The notes beneath the pieces were generated by a model. That model saw only the letters and a program-made list of their open reading frames with translations, had not been told where the DNA came from and ran no database searches. The translations under genes were made by a program, and so were the position numbers. A stretch of DNA of 64,000 nt from Sporobacter termitidis DSM 10068. Lineage in GTDB: Bacteria; Bacillota; Clostridia; Oscillospirales; Oscillospiraceae. This document shows positions 54,621 through 63,421 of this stretch, in pieces. The stretch covers positions 1 through 64,000 of the forward strand of contig NZ_FQXV01000013.1 of assembly GCF_900130065.1 (NCBI RefSeq), in the 5' to 3' direction. The stretch's first letter is position 1. Each line of letters begins with the position of its first letter.

Positions 54621-57383
54621 TTACCAAATGCCTCCGCGGATCTGATAACTGTTATAGAAGTTCGGGTCCTCCGGATAAACAGTCGTGGTCGTCAGCGCGC
54701 CGCTGCCGTCGTCAGTGACATTGACTGTGATCTTGACCGTATGCGTATCGTATGTCATATGCGCCAAGGGGGTGGTGGGGGTAATCTCCCGGATGCTGTA
54801 GGTGTGGGTCCCCGGGGTCGTGTATTTCAGCTTGAAGGAGACTGTGCCGTCGGCCAGGTTGCTTTCGGTCATCGTGGCGCCCGTGTCGAGATTCTTTAAT
54901 TCAAATTTGAACATGCCCGTGGTTAACTGCATGCCGGTGAGGATCTTTTTGACCTGAACGGTGGCGTCCGCCGCCGCGTAGACGTATTCATTCCGGAAGG
55001 TCGCGTCCGGGGAATACGCGACGTCGGCATCCAGAACTCCGCCTATATCCGTTACGGTGATTGTCACGGTGACTGTTTTCAGATCATAGTTGATGCGGGG
55101 GTCGACGGGGAAGGGGACGGCCTCGCGTATCAAATACGTGTATTTTCCGGCGTGGGTGAAGGGGAGCGGCTTGAATTGTATGTTGCCCAGCGCGTCGTTC
55201 TGCTGGGTATCGACTGCCGTGCCGTTGCCTTCAAGCAGGCTGAAGCTGAACATGTCTGCCGCCAGGGGTTTGCCGCTCAGTTCCTTATGCGCCTCCAGCG
55301 TGACGTACACGGGCTGCGGGGCGTAGGAGTTGACAAATTCCTGCCCGGATGGGTAGCTGACCTCCGTCACCAAAGCGTCATTGGCTCTCGTGACAGTCAC
55401 GACGACGTCGAGTGTCCTCGTATCGTAAACCATGCCCGTCTGGGGCGTTGCCGGGATCACTTCCTTGACCTTGTATGTATACGTTCCTGGCTCGCTGATG
55501 CTGATCATTTTGTCCAGCGTGTCGAAGCTGATGCTGCCGTCGTCGGCGTTGGACACGGTGCCCAGCGGGACGTCGCCCTGGTCCGTCACCTGTGTGACGT
55601 CAAAATTGAACATGCCGCCTTTCAGCTCCATGCCGTTCAGGACCTTTGTCAGCTTGATCTCAGCGGAGATCGGCGCCGGCTCCACTACCTGAACGACCGG
55701 CTTGTTGTATGCCTTTTCCGCCGAGCCGCTTGTTCCGAAGGAATATTTCAGCGTTGCGGCCGAGTTGGAGTAGAAGCCCGCCCTCCCGGCGCTTGTGGCA
55801 TTGCCGGCATAATCGGTGCCCGGGTCTCCGAGATTTGGATAGCTTTGGCTGTCGTAAAACTCGTCAAGCGCCTTGTCGCTGCTTCTGACATTGAAGGACA
55901 TGGCATACCTTGTATCCGCCTTCAGCGTATCCAGGAATGTTACCGACAGGCCGTTGGCGCCGGTGCTGACCGAATAATCGGCGCCGAGCGTCAGGGGAAC
56001 GGGAGCGCCGCTGCCGGTCGTTTTGGTGACCTTCAGCCCGCCCGTATAGGCGACATAATCGGATAAGCCGTCCGTCAGGGTCACGTGGTAAAGGGAATTG
56101 CTCATCTTTGACATAAACCGGTTGAACGTATCCGTCAGCTGCTGCGCGTTGGTGGCCTGCACCATGTATCTTTCGTTGCTGACAGGAACCATCTGCGTTA
56201 TGGTCTGCAGGGTCGAGGCGCTGCCTGAGTTGTCTCCGATGAAGACCGAATAGAATTTGTCGACATTGCTGAACTTTCTCGCCGAATCACAGGCGAATAT
56301 CATGCCGGCATAGGTGTTGTTCGTCGTGGTCTCTACCGCCGGAGACGCGAAGGTGGGATCGCCGTCTGTCAGGAAAATAACGACCTTGTCGCGGTTTTGG
56401 TTGTCGCTCGACGTCAGTGCGTTGACCTGCGCGACAGCGTCGGCCAGGGAGGCATAGTAGTTCGTGCCGCCGTTTGCCGTCAGGCTTGAAACAGCGTTGA
56501 GGAGCGTATTTTTGTTTGAACTGCCGGAAACAAGGACCTCCGAGCCGCTGGAAAATTTAATGATGGATATCCTGTTGTTCGGATTGGTCGTTAAATTGTT
56601 GATAGCGTCCGTCATCGTGGACCGCAAAAGATTGATCTTTGTCTGCCCGGACGCCAGCGCGTCTCCCATCGAGCCGCTGACGTCCAGCACAAAGACGATG
56701 TCCGCTTTGTTATCTTCCATCGCCTGCTGTGTCAAAAGGTCGAGATAGAGCCGGTAATCATTGACGCCGTTTACCGTCGTATCGGGATTTGCGGCGCCGT
56801 CGCCCAGATAGTCAACCGTCTTTGTGTAGCTGGGGTCGGGGTCCGGGTCGGGCGCGGCGCTGCCGATATCGGGGTTATACTGGAAATGGAGCGTAATGCT
56901 CGACACTTTCTTGCTGTCGATGGTCTGGACCCAGTTGAAAGGTGTCTTCGAATACTGGTTCGGGGAAGAAGCCGGGTCGTATTGGTACTGCTTCAGGTTA
57001 TTCGCCGCTGTGTACTCCACGGATTTAAGGCTCAGGTGCTTGTCCGTATACTGATTGGCGCAGAACCAGAAGGTGTCGCATTTGGCGCCCGAAACGCTAT
57101 TGTATTTTATCGCGGTCGACTGATTATTGACGATATCGAATACCTTGCTGTCGATACCGGAAGGCGCGTTGGCGGTGGAGGCGGAATACTTCATCAGATA
57201 AATCCGTGACGCCGTATACCTCGCCGAAAGGCCGGCGACCTGTGTCGGGTATTCCGAGGCGTTGTCGATCACCGTTTTAACGGTCAGAGTCGTGCTCTCG
57301 CCCAAAGCAAACGCCGAAGGCGCGAACACCACGGTGCACACGGTGAGGAATGCGAGAATAATGAGTGCCCTTAAGTGCTTCAT
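54621..57383 (-). CDS. VWA protein with three isopeptide-type pilin (FctA/Spy0128) domains
   Basis: 920-residue secreted protein. Signal peptide about 1-26. A VWA domain spans about 220-430, with an intact MIDAS: DVSGSMG near residue 232 and FLTDGDP near 345. Three FctA/Spy0128-like domains start near 571, 693 and 803. Each has the Lys (TKVLNG, HKELSG, KKILTG), Glu (KVKE, IRE) and Asn (FVNSY, FRNEY, FYNSY) needed for an internal Lys-Asn isopeptide bond. No LPxTG or membrane anchor follows. It is the last gene of the Tad pilus operon and is likely a tip or shaft-associated adhesin; the link to the pilus is inferred from position. Confidence 0.85.
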   Translation of the reverse strand: MKHLRALIILAFLTVCTVVFAPSAFALGESTTLTVKTVIDNASEYPTQVAGLSARYTASRIYLMKYSASTANAPSGIDSKVFDIVNNQSTAIKYNSVSGAKCDTFWFCANQYTDKHLSLKSVEYTAANNLKQYQYDPASSPNQYSKTPFNWVQTIDSKKVSSITLHFQYNPDIGSAAPDPDPDPSYTKTVDYLGDGAANPDTTVNGVNDYRLYLDLLTQQAMEDNKADIVFVLDVSGSMGDALASGQTKINLLRSTMTDAINNLTTNPNNRISIIKFSSGSEVLVSGSSNKNTLLNAVSSLTANGGTNYYASLADAVAQVNALTSSDNQNRDKVVIFLTDGDPTFASPAVETTTNNTYAGMIFACDSARKFSNVDKFYSVFIGDNSGSASTLQTITQMVPVSNERYMVQATNAQQLTDTFNRFMSKMSNSLYHVTLTDGLSDYVAYTGGLKVTKTTGSGAPVPLTLGADYSVSTGANGLSVTFLDTLKADTRYAMSFNVRSSDKALDEFYDSQSYPNLGDPGTDYAGNATSAGRAGFYSNSAATLKYSFGTSGSAEKAYNKPVVQVVEPAPISAEIKLTKVLNGMELKGGMFNFDVTQVTDQGDVPLGTVSNADDGSISFDTLDKMISISEPGTYTYKVKEVIPATPQTGMVYDTRTLDVVVTVTRANDALVTEVSYPSGQEFVNSYAPQPVYVTLEAHKELSGKPLAADMFSFSLLEGNGTAVDTQQNDALGNIQFKPLPFTHAGKYTYLIREAVPFPVDPRINYDLKTVTVTITVTDIGGVLDADVAYSPDATFRNEYVYAAADATVQVKKILTGMQLTTGMFKFELKNLDTGATMTESNLADGTVSFKLKYTTPGTHTYSIREITPTTPLAHMTYDTHTVKITVNVTDDGSGALTTTTVYPEDPNFYNSYQIRGGIW

Positions 57384-57408
57384 TTTGAAATCAACTCCTT
57401 TTTATTAG

Positions 57409-58689
57409 TTATTTTTTCTCGTCGTATAAAGCTTTCAGCTTGCTGGCCCAATCCTGCATAAAGCCGTCCAGGTCGTCGGTCGGCCCGCTGTAGGCAAGGT
57501 CCAGCTTTTTCAGGCAAATCGATTTTTCCGTGCTTGTTATCCGCTGGAAGAGAGACGGGCGTTTTTCTCCCGAGACGTTTAAGAGGGCCTGCGCGCCCGC
57601 CAGGTCGTCATCCGAGAGCTTTACGTCGTTGGACGCCGGTATGCTGAGCGCCTTATCACATATCAGCGCCTGACTGGACGGGGACAAAAGATAACTGATA
57701 AACCCTTCGGCGTCGGATTTAAGCTTCGTGCCTTTCGATATCCCCAGCATCATATCGGCCTTGAAAACACCGGCGGCTGAGGTGCCGGAGCCCGGCATCG
57801 GGAAGAAGCCGAAGCCGAAGCTGCCGTCCAGCGCCCGCAGCGTTTTGATATCGTCCGTCGTGCCGGGGATCATGGCATATGCCCCCTTGGTAAACTGCTC
57901 CAGCAGCGCCTGATGTCCCTGTGCGCTGTTCTCCTTCGCGGCAATCAGTCCGGATGCTGTCAGCGCGCTGGCCAGGCCCGCGGTATCCATGAAGCCGGAG
58001 TCCAGCTCGGTATTGCTGTCAAAAAACTTTCCGTTGGACAGCAGGGGCGTGTCGCGGAGGCCGTTGGCCAAAATCCCCTCGGCAAAGTCGGCCGTATCAT
58101 ATTGCCCGCTGCCGTCCGTTGACATGGCGAAAGGCGTCACGCCGTTTTGCTGTAAGATCGAACAGTTGACAATAAAGTCGGAGACCGTCAGGGGAGAAAC
58201 CAGTTTGTTTTGCGTGTAGCAGGCCTTATTGAAAAATACAACCGGGATGCTGCCTGTGGCGGGGACGGCCCAAATGTGACCGTCCCGGCTTCCGATCTGC
58301 GCGAGAGCGCTGTCGTAATCCTCCGGCAGCAGCTTGCTTTTGGTGAGGTCCATCAGCTTGCCGCTGCTGACGAATCTCTGAAACTGGTCATCCGCCGGTA
58401 CGGCAAGCACATCCGGCGCTTTCTGATCCGATACGCTTTTCAGATATGTATCGGCGTATCCCTCCGGCGCGACGGCCTGCACTTCGATCGTCAGTCCGGT
58501 GTGTTCTTCCGCGTACGCCTCAGCCAGGGCCTTGTAAACCTCCTGGTTCTCCGTGTCCCAATGGCTGAACACAAGCGTCCGCTCTTTGGTCGTATTGCCG
58601 CCGGACAGAAACGGGATACTGCTGCAGCCGGACAGGATAAAGGCCGGCAGGAGCAGGCATAGGGCAAGACCGGCACGTCTTTTGAGCAT
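57409..58689 (-). CDS. Extracellular solute-binding lipoprotein (family 1)
   Basis: 426 residues, lipobox LSGC, then RTLVFSHWDTENQEVYKALA as in UgpB/MalE-type receptors, and WAVPATGSIPVVFFNKACYT. Usually such receptors feed sugar ABC importers, but no permease or ATPase is near; the gene lies between a TadG-like gene and the VWA adhesin with short gaps (18 and 25 bases). A role in the pilus system or a glycan-binding function is possible but unproven. Confidence 0.88.
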   Translation of the reverse strand: MLKRRAGLALCLLLPAFILSGCSSIPFLSGGNTTKERTLVFSHWDTENQEVYKALAEAYAEEHTGLTIEVQAVAPEGYADTYLKSVSDQKAPDVLAVPADDQFQRFVSSGKLMDLTKSKLLPEDYDSALAQIGSRDGHIWAVPATGSIPVVFFNKACYTQNKLVSPLTVSDFIVNCSILQQNGVTPFAMSTDGSGQYDTADFAEGILANGLRDTPLLSNGKFFDSNTELDSGFMDTAGLASALTASGLIAAKENSAQGHQALLEQFTKGAYAMIPGTTDDIKTLRALDGSFGFGFFPMPGSGTSAAGVFKADMMLGISKGTKLKSDAEGFISYLLSPSSQALICDKALSIPASNDVKLSDDDLAGAQALLNVSGEKRPSLFQRITSTEKSICLKKLDLAYSGPTDDLDGFMQDWASKLKALYDEKK

Positions 58690-58707
58690 TGTGCATCACC
58701 TCGAAAT

Positions 58708-59268
58708 CTAAGTTTTCAAATCCGACGGGATATCGCTGTGACTGAGGTTATATCCGCCGCCGGGCAGGCTTGTATAGCAGCCGTTGTATTCGGACGGCGA
58801 CTTCTTCGGATGCCAGACGACGTCGTTTCCTTTGTCTCCGATGGTCTCACCGCCGTCCAGCGAGACCGAAAGCGTCGTGGTGGTTAGGCCGAAGACTCTC
58901 GCGAAATAAAACGGGCAATCGTCGCTGAGCACGGTGCGGATACGATAGGACCTGTAATTTGGCAAAGGATCTTCCTCGTAAAAATAAACCTTCAAGGTGC
59001 CGTCAAACCCATTTTCCTTCAGCGTGCTGTCTATGAGCGTGAAGCTGGCAGACCCCGGGTCGTCGGCGTTCCTGATTGTGTCCTGGAAGGTGAAGCGGTC
59101 TTGGCGGATGACCTGGCTCAAGGTCTGCAGGTCGTTGCGCTGCAGGAGGAGCAGACCCACGTCCAGGGACAGACCGATAAAACCGATGATGACGATCAGT
59201 GTTCCTGCGAATAAAACCATGATGTTGCCGCGCTCTTCCCCGAAGAGGCGCCGAATTTTATGCTTCAT
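58708..59268 (-). CDS. TadG/TadF-like pseudopilin
   Basis: About 186 residues. The N-terminus has a short basic leader followed by the hydrophobic helix ERGNIMVLFAGTLIVIIGFI, the TadG-type class III signal. The remainder is a small outer domain. ATG at 59268 is preferred (six bases after AAGGTG) over GTG at 59277. Minor component of the Tad pilus apparatus. Confidence 0.75.
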   Translation of the reverse strand: MKHKIRRLFGEERGNIMVLFAGTLIVIIGFIGLSLDVGLLLLQRNDLQTLSQVIRQDRFTFQDTIRNADDPGSASFTLIDSTLKENGFDGTLKVYFYEEDPLPNYRSYRIRTVLSDDCPFYFARVFGLTTTTLSVSLDGGETIGDKGNDVVWHPKKSPSEYNGCYTSLPGGGYNLSHSDIPSDLKT

Positions 59269-59289
59269 AATTTTCACCTTAAAACACCT

Positions 59290-59838
59290 TTATTCGGACC
59301 TGTGCTGTGAGGCCACGACCCGCGTGCGGTCGAGCTCCTTATAGACCGTAAGGCTGGGGCCAAAAATTGCGCTGCCGATGGGCGTGAGAGGACGGATGGT
59401 ATAGACAAGCTCGGCGGATAAATCCATATAGCGCGTCCTGCTGATCGCCGGAACGGAATTTCCCAGGCTGGACGGGACGCTGTACGTTTCCGTTTTGTTA
59501 TAAAGCTTTGCGCTGGCGCCGCTAATATTGAGGTTGGTTGCGATAATGGTGGCAGAGTCCTTGGACATCTCGTCATATAAGGGGCCGGAAACTGCCGGGC
59601 CGCCGTAAGTGGCTATGGACGGATCGTCCTCAAGAGCGTCCGAGTCGCCGAGGGCCCCTGCGGAGACCTCCCAGCTGGCGTGCATGTACGCGTATTCAAA
59701 GGCCCCCTTCTGGAAGGAAATCCAGCCGAAGTCCAGAATAGCGAACAAAATCGGCAAAAAAATCAAGAGTGCCAGGGCAAATTCAACCGCCGCCTGACCT
59801 GCTTCCTTTGGCTTTTTTAAATTTTTAATTCTGAGCAT
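59290..59838 (-). CDS. TadE-family pseudopilin
   Basis: About 182 residues starting MLRIKNLKKPKE. The TadE motif AGQAAVEFALALLIFLPILF provides the prepilin-peptidase site and membrane helix. The start at 59838 follows GAGGG; the longer frame to 59919 overlaps the upstream TadE gene. Minor pilin of the Tad system. Confidence 0.85.
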   Translation of the reverse strand: MLRIKNLKKPKEAGQAAVEFALALLIFLPILFAILDFGWISFQKGAFEYAYMHASWEVSAGALGDSDALEDDPSIATYGGPAVSGPLYDEMSKDSATIIATNLNISGASAKLYNKTETYSVPSSLGNSVPAISRTRYMDLSAELVYTIRPLTPIGSAIFGPSLTVYKELDRTRVVASQHRSE

Positions 59839-59857
59839 CTCAAATCCCTCATAACCG

Positions 59858-60394
59858 CTACGCGGAAGGTTTGTATCCGCCCGCGTAAACGCTCCGCGTG
59901 TACACGGGGGTCTGTACATTGATGCTGTCGCCTAAAAACATCACGCCCCAGAATGTTATGGGTGTCAGCTCGTAGGAAAGCTGCAGATGGACCTCCATGG
60001 TCTGATAGTTGCTGTCCCGGGGGTCAAACTGATTCCAGTAGTTGTCGGGGTCCTGCCGGTCGCTGGAATATACATAGTAGGGGTATTCGACATTTTCAAG
60101 CCGCCCGTGCGTGAAGTCCACACCGATCTTGTTGCTGTCCAGGCGGTCTTTGTAGCAGTCGCGCGCCGTTTCTCTGATGTCGCTATCCGCGCTGCCGGAG
60201 TCAATTGAAGCGTAGCTCAGCTGCCCGATACTTTCGCTTGCGGCGCTGCTCAGGATCGTTTTCGTATTTATGTAACGGAAATAATCCACGGGAACCGTCA
60301 GCAGCATGATCAAAAGGGGCAGAATGAGCGCAAGCTCCACAAGAGACTGCCCCGTTTCGTCCCTTTGCAGTTTTTTCAGTTTTCTTTTCAACAT
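59858..60394 (-). CDS. TadE-family pseudopilin
   Basis: 178 residues with TGQSLVELALILPLLIMLLT, the TadE signature, then an outer domain rich in Tyr and Asp. GGAG precedes the ATG. First of three consecutive TadE/TadG-type genes. Confidence 0.87.
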   Translation of the reverse strand: MLKRKLKKLQRDETGQSLVELALILPLLIMLLTVPVDYFRYINTKTILSSAASESIGQLSYASIDSGSADSDIRETARDCYKDRLDSNKIGVDFTHGRLENVEYPYYVYSSDRQDPDNYWNQFDPRDSNYQTMEVHLQLSYELTPITFWGVMFLGDSINVQTPVYTRSVYAGGYKPSA

Positions 60395-60486
60395 CCGCCT
60401 CTCCTTTACTGTCTTCGTGGCGGCCCGGCGCCTCCCGCGCGGGGGAGACGCCTGCGGCTGCCGGGGTTTTCATACGGTATGCTGAT

Positions 60487-61947
60487 TTAAATGTCGGCGG
60501 CCTTTGTCAGCGGATTATATTTGCCCTCATCGGGTTTCTCCGCTGCCGGTCCCTTGTCGTTGTCGCTTAAGGGGATGATTTTCCTGGCGTTGTCAAAACG
60601 CAGGATCTGGCTGATCGGCGGCATGGCGTTTTCCTCTGACGGAGGGTCCTCGTCCGCCGCCTCCAGGTCCTCGGGGAGAGACCCCTGCTGCGCCGCCTGC
60701 TCGGGATTATCGGGCAGGGGCTTGTGCCTGCTGTTGAGCGCGGTTTTCAGCAGCTCGCGATCCTTGCGGCTGCGGGAAATATAGCGGTTCAGGGTTTCCG
60801 ACTGCTCGTCCATTTCCTCCATGACCTCCTCAAAGGAGCTCTTCAGAGAGGCAATGACAGATTTTGCATTTTCATTCTCCTGCCGCAGCGCGGCGGTCTC
60901 GTTTTCCAGATCCTTAAACTGTGCCAGCAGCGATTCTTTTTCGGAGATGATCGATTTCTGATAGTCAACGGTGTCCCTGAGCTGAGAAAACTGCATGTAC
61001 AGGGATTCGATCAGCTTTTCGCCGCTGATGCCTTCCTGCCAGTCCTCCGGTGTCCGGCGCCCTTCGTCGAGTTCATTCGTTACCATATGCCAATACTCCC
61101 TTGCCTGTAATTCGGATTCCAGCCTGGCCTGGATTTCCGCTAACTGTTGATCCTTCAGTTCCAGCTGTGCACGGGTCTCCTCCAGATATAACTTCGCCTG
61201 ATCAAGCTGCGACTGCAATTCGTCCAGCTGCTGCTTTTTCTGCTCCAGCCGTATTTCCGCGTCGCTGATGTCCTGCTTTTTCTCCGCCAGCTCCAGGTTG
61301 GCTTTTTCCATCTGCAGCAGCATCTTCTGGTATTTGGTCTCGACATTATCCTTTTGCTGCCTGAGGGCGGAGATCTCTTCATCTGCGGCGAACGACGCGC
61401 TCACCATTTCGTCGATCTTCTCCCTCAGCGTTCCGCATTCGTCCTTATATCCGGCAAGTGTCTGGCTCAATTGGGCCAGCTCGGATTCCTTCTGCTTCAG
61501 CAGCTCTTCATACATTTTCTGGTCGCCGGCATTGGCCTGCTGCTCCAGCAGCTTGCTTTTCAGGCGCTCGTTTTCCGCACGCGCCTGTATGAGTTCCTGT
61601 TCTGCGGCGGACGGTTCCGTGCCGTCCTGCCGTTTTTCGGTTTTTCGCGCCGCGAGAGTATCCACCGCGGTTTTCAGCTGCGCGCGCAAAACGGTGCATT
61701 CCTGTGTTGCGCTTGCCTTCTCCGCGGCCAGATCGAGGATCTGCCGTTCCAGCTGCGCTTTGACCTGCACCACACTCTGCCGCATCTCCGCAATGAAATC
61801 TTCGACGCTTTTTTTGGTATAGCCGCCCACACGCGCAACCTGCAGCTTGGATTCCAGCATGGACTGCTGGCTCTTCTCCAAAAGAGCGTTGAATTCCACG
61901 TTTTCCTGATTGGGCGTTGTATTGTCCTGGACAAAATTACCGCTCAT
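60487..61947 (-). CDS. Long coiled-coil protein with DivIVA-like N-terminus
   Basis: 486 residues. Near residue 38 GGYTKKSVEDFIAEMRQSV resembles the DivIVA membrane-curvature motif, where Phe and Lys residues contact the membrane. Residues about 55-410 are almost uninterrupted coiled coil rich in Gln/Glu/Leu, ending in an acidic Pro-rich tail. Start supported by AAAGGATG. Placed inside the Tad operon, it may position the pilus machine at a pole or septum; this is inferred. Confidence 0.75.
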   Translation of the reverse strand: MSGNFVQDNTTPNQENVEFNALLEKSQQSMLESKLQVARVGGYTKKSVEDFIAEMRQSVVQVKAQLERQILDLAAEKASATQECTVLRAQLKTAVDTLAARKTEKRQDGTEPSAAEQELIQARAENERLKSKLLEQQANAGDQKMYEELLKQKESELAQLSQTLAGYKDECGTLREKIDEMVSASFAADEEISALRQQKDNVETKYQKMLLQMEKANLELAEKKQDISDAEIRLEQKKQQLDELQSQLDQAKLYLEETRAQLELKDQQLAEIQARLESELQAREYWHMVTNELDEGRRTPEDWQEGISGEKLIESLYMQFSQLRDTVDYQKSIISEKESLLAQFKDLENETAALRQENENAKSVIASLKSSFEEVMEEMDEQSETLNRYISRSRKDRELLKTALNSRHKPLPDNPEQAAQQGSLPEDLEAADEDPPSEENAMPPISQILRFDNARKIIPLSDNDKGPAAEKPDEGKYNPLTKAADI

Positions 61948-62047
61948 AATTTCACATCCTTTCTGGCACCGTAGTCTCGCAGCTGAGCCGCGTTATACTG
62001 TTATGTTTGTTCGTAAAAATCCATCTGACAACAGTAACCGCTCATTC

Positions 62048-62422
62048 TCAGCGCTCGGGACCGTGCAGACCGGAATATTCCGCCGGGGCTTGACGGCAAA
62101 TAAGGCTCGAGCCGGTCTGAAGCTGTGCAGCGTATCCTGCTGCCGTCTCAAGGACCATCTTCGTCCCCGGGACGTGCCTGCCCACGCGCCAGGGAGCGAT
62201 GGTTTCGATGCCCAGTACCTTATAGTCCTTGCTCAGGTAAACGACATCGATGGTAAAGCGCATAAAGCAGGTGTGGATGCTGGAGCAGGGAACCAGCAAA
62301 AGCCCCTGTCCGGATGGGAGAGAGGGCTTAAACATGAGCCCCCTGAAACGTTTGGTAAAGGTGTCGGCAGGCTCGGCCGATAATTGAAACCGGCCGCTTT
62401 CGTCGCATATATTCTTATTCAT
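62048..62422 (-). CDS. DUF192 domain-containing protein
   Basis: About 124 residues starting MNKNICDESG one base after the TadC stop codon, implying translational coupling. DUF192 motifs are KRFRGLMFKPSLPSGQGLLL, SIHTCFMRFTIDVVYL and VLETAAG. The function of DUF192 is unknown; the gene is often seen beside Tad secretion genes. An upstream in-frame ATG at 62482 lies inside tadC and is not favoured. Confidence 0.85.
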   Translation of the reverse strand: MNKNICDESGRFQLSAEPADTFTKRFRGLMFKPSLPSGQGLLLVPCSSIHTCFMRFTIDVVYLSKDYKVLGIETIAPWRVGRHVPGTKMVLETAAGYAAQLQTGSSLICRQAPAEYSGLHGPER

Positions 62423-62423
62423 A

Positions 62424-63344
62424 TCAGCCCATCGAGCCGAGCGCCTGAATGATGGAGGGAACTGCCGGCCCCAGCAGCACAATCAGCAGAACAGGGAAGA
62501 TAAAAAGCACCATGGGGATGAGCATCTTTACGGACAGCTTCTGCATTTTTTCCTCAACGTTCTGCTTGTGTGTTTCCCGGATGGTGGCCGCCTGTATCTG
62601 CAGCACATTTTTGATGGAGGCGCCCATCTCGTCGGCCTGCAGGATGGCGCTGACAAAGGTTTGAATCTCAATGCTGCCGCATCTTTCCGCGAGCCGCTCC
62701 ATCGCTTCCTTCCTGGACCGGCCAAGGGAAATCTCGCGCTGCACCGTGTCGAATTCCCGGATCAGGGCGCCCTCGCTTTTTCTGACCACATAGGACAGCG
62801 CCTGGTCAAAGCCGAGTCCCGCCGCGACGCTGACGCTCAAAAGGTCCAGGGCGTCCGGCATCTGATGGTAAATTTCATCTTTCCGCCGTGAAATTTTGCC
62901 TTTCAGCTGGAAACGGCTCAAGGCCACGCCGGCGTAAATGCCGACAGCGCCAAAAAGGGCGGAGGTGAGGGGCGGTTTCCCGAGCAGCTGCCCAACCAGG
63001 ACGCCGGCGCCCGCGCAGACAATGGAAAGCAGCAGGACGGCGGCACTGTAATTCTTGGCGCTCATGCGTATTTCGGCCTGCATCAGCTGCGCCGTCAGCT
63101 TTTCCTGGGCGGTGGCGCTCAGCGGAACAAACATTGCAAAGAAGCCCAGCAGGCGATTGGAGAGCGGCTTGAGTATGCGCGCGCTGAACGACGCGTTTGC
63201 GTCCGCCTCGTCCGAATCCGACTGATTCATCGCCATGCGCAGCCGCTTGTTGATAATGATTCTTTTCCTGTACAGCAGATCCAGGCCCATGTATACGATA
63301 CAACCGAAGAAAACTCCAAATAACAGCGCTGATATATATTTCAT
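62424..63344 (-). CDS. tadC: Tad pilus inner-membrane protein TadC (T2SSF)
   Basis: 306 residues with the type II secretion F domain: PDALDLLSVSVAAGLGFDQA, then LGRSRKEAMERLAERCGSIE and SAILQADEMGASIKNVLQ. Membrane helices are at the N-terminus, near 100-140 and at the C-terminus. TadB and TadC form the inner-membrane platform that couples the TadA ATPase to pilus assembly. Confidence 0.92.
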   Translation of the reverse strand: MKYISALLFGVFFGCIVYMGLDLLYRKRIIINKRLRMAMNQSDSDEADANASFSARILKPLSNRLLGFFAMFVPLSATAQEKLTAQLMQAEIRMSAKNYSAAVLLLSIVCAGAGVLVGQLLGKPPLTSALFGAVGIYAGVALSRFQLKGKISRRKDEIYHQMPDALDLLSVSVAAGLGFDQALSYVVRKSEGALIREFDTVQREISLGRSRKEAMERLAERCGSIEIQTFVSAILQADEMGASIKNVLQIQAATIRETHKQNVEEKMQKLSVKMLIPMVLFIFPVLLIVLLGPAVPSIIQALGSMG

Positions 63345-63421
63345 TTAAACTCCTCTTTTCGCGTGAAAAAAGTTTCCTTCTGTACGTAGCGGCGGGAGAC
63401 GGAACAGTATGCTTTGGACAG

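Noticed and set aside
55152..56066. 304-residue plus-strand open frame
   Set aside because: Antisense to the isopeptide-domain region of the VWA protein, with no motif or ribosome site.
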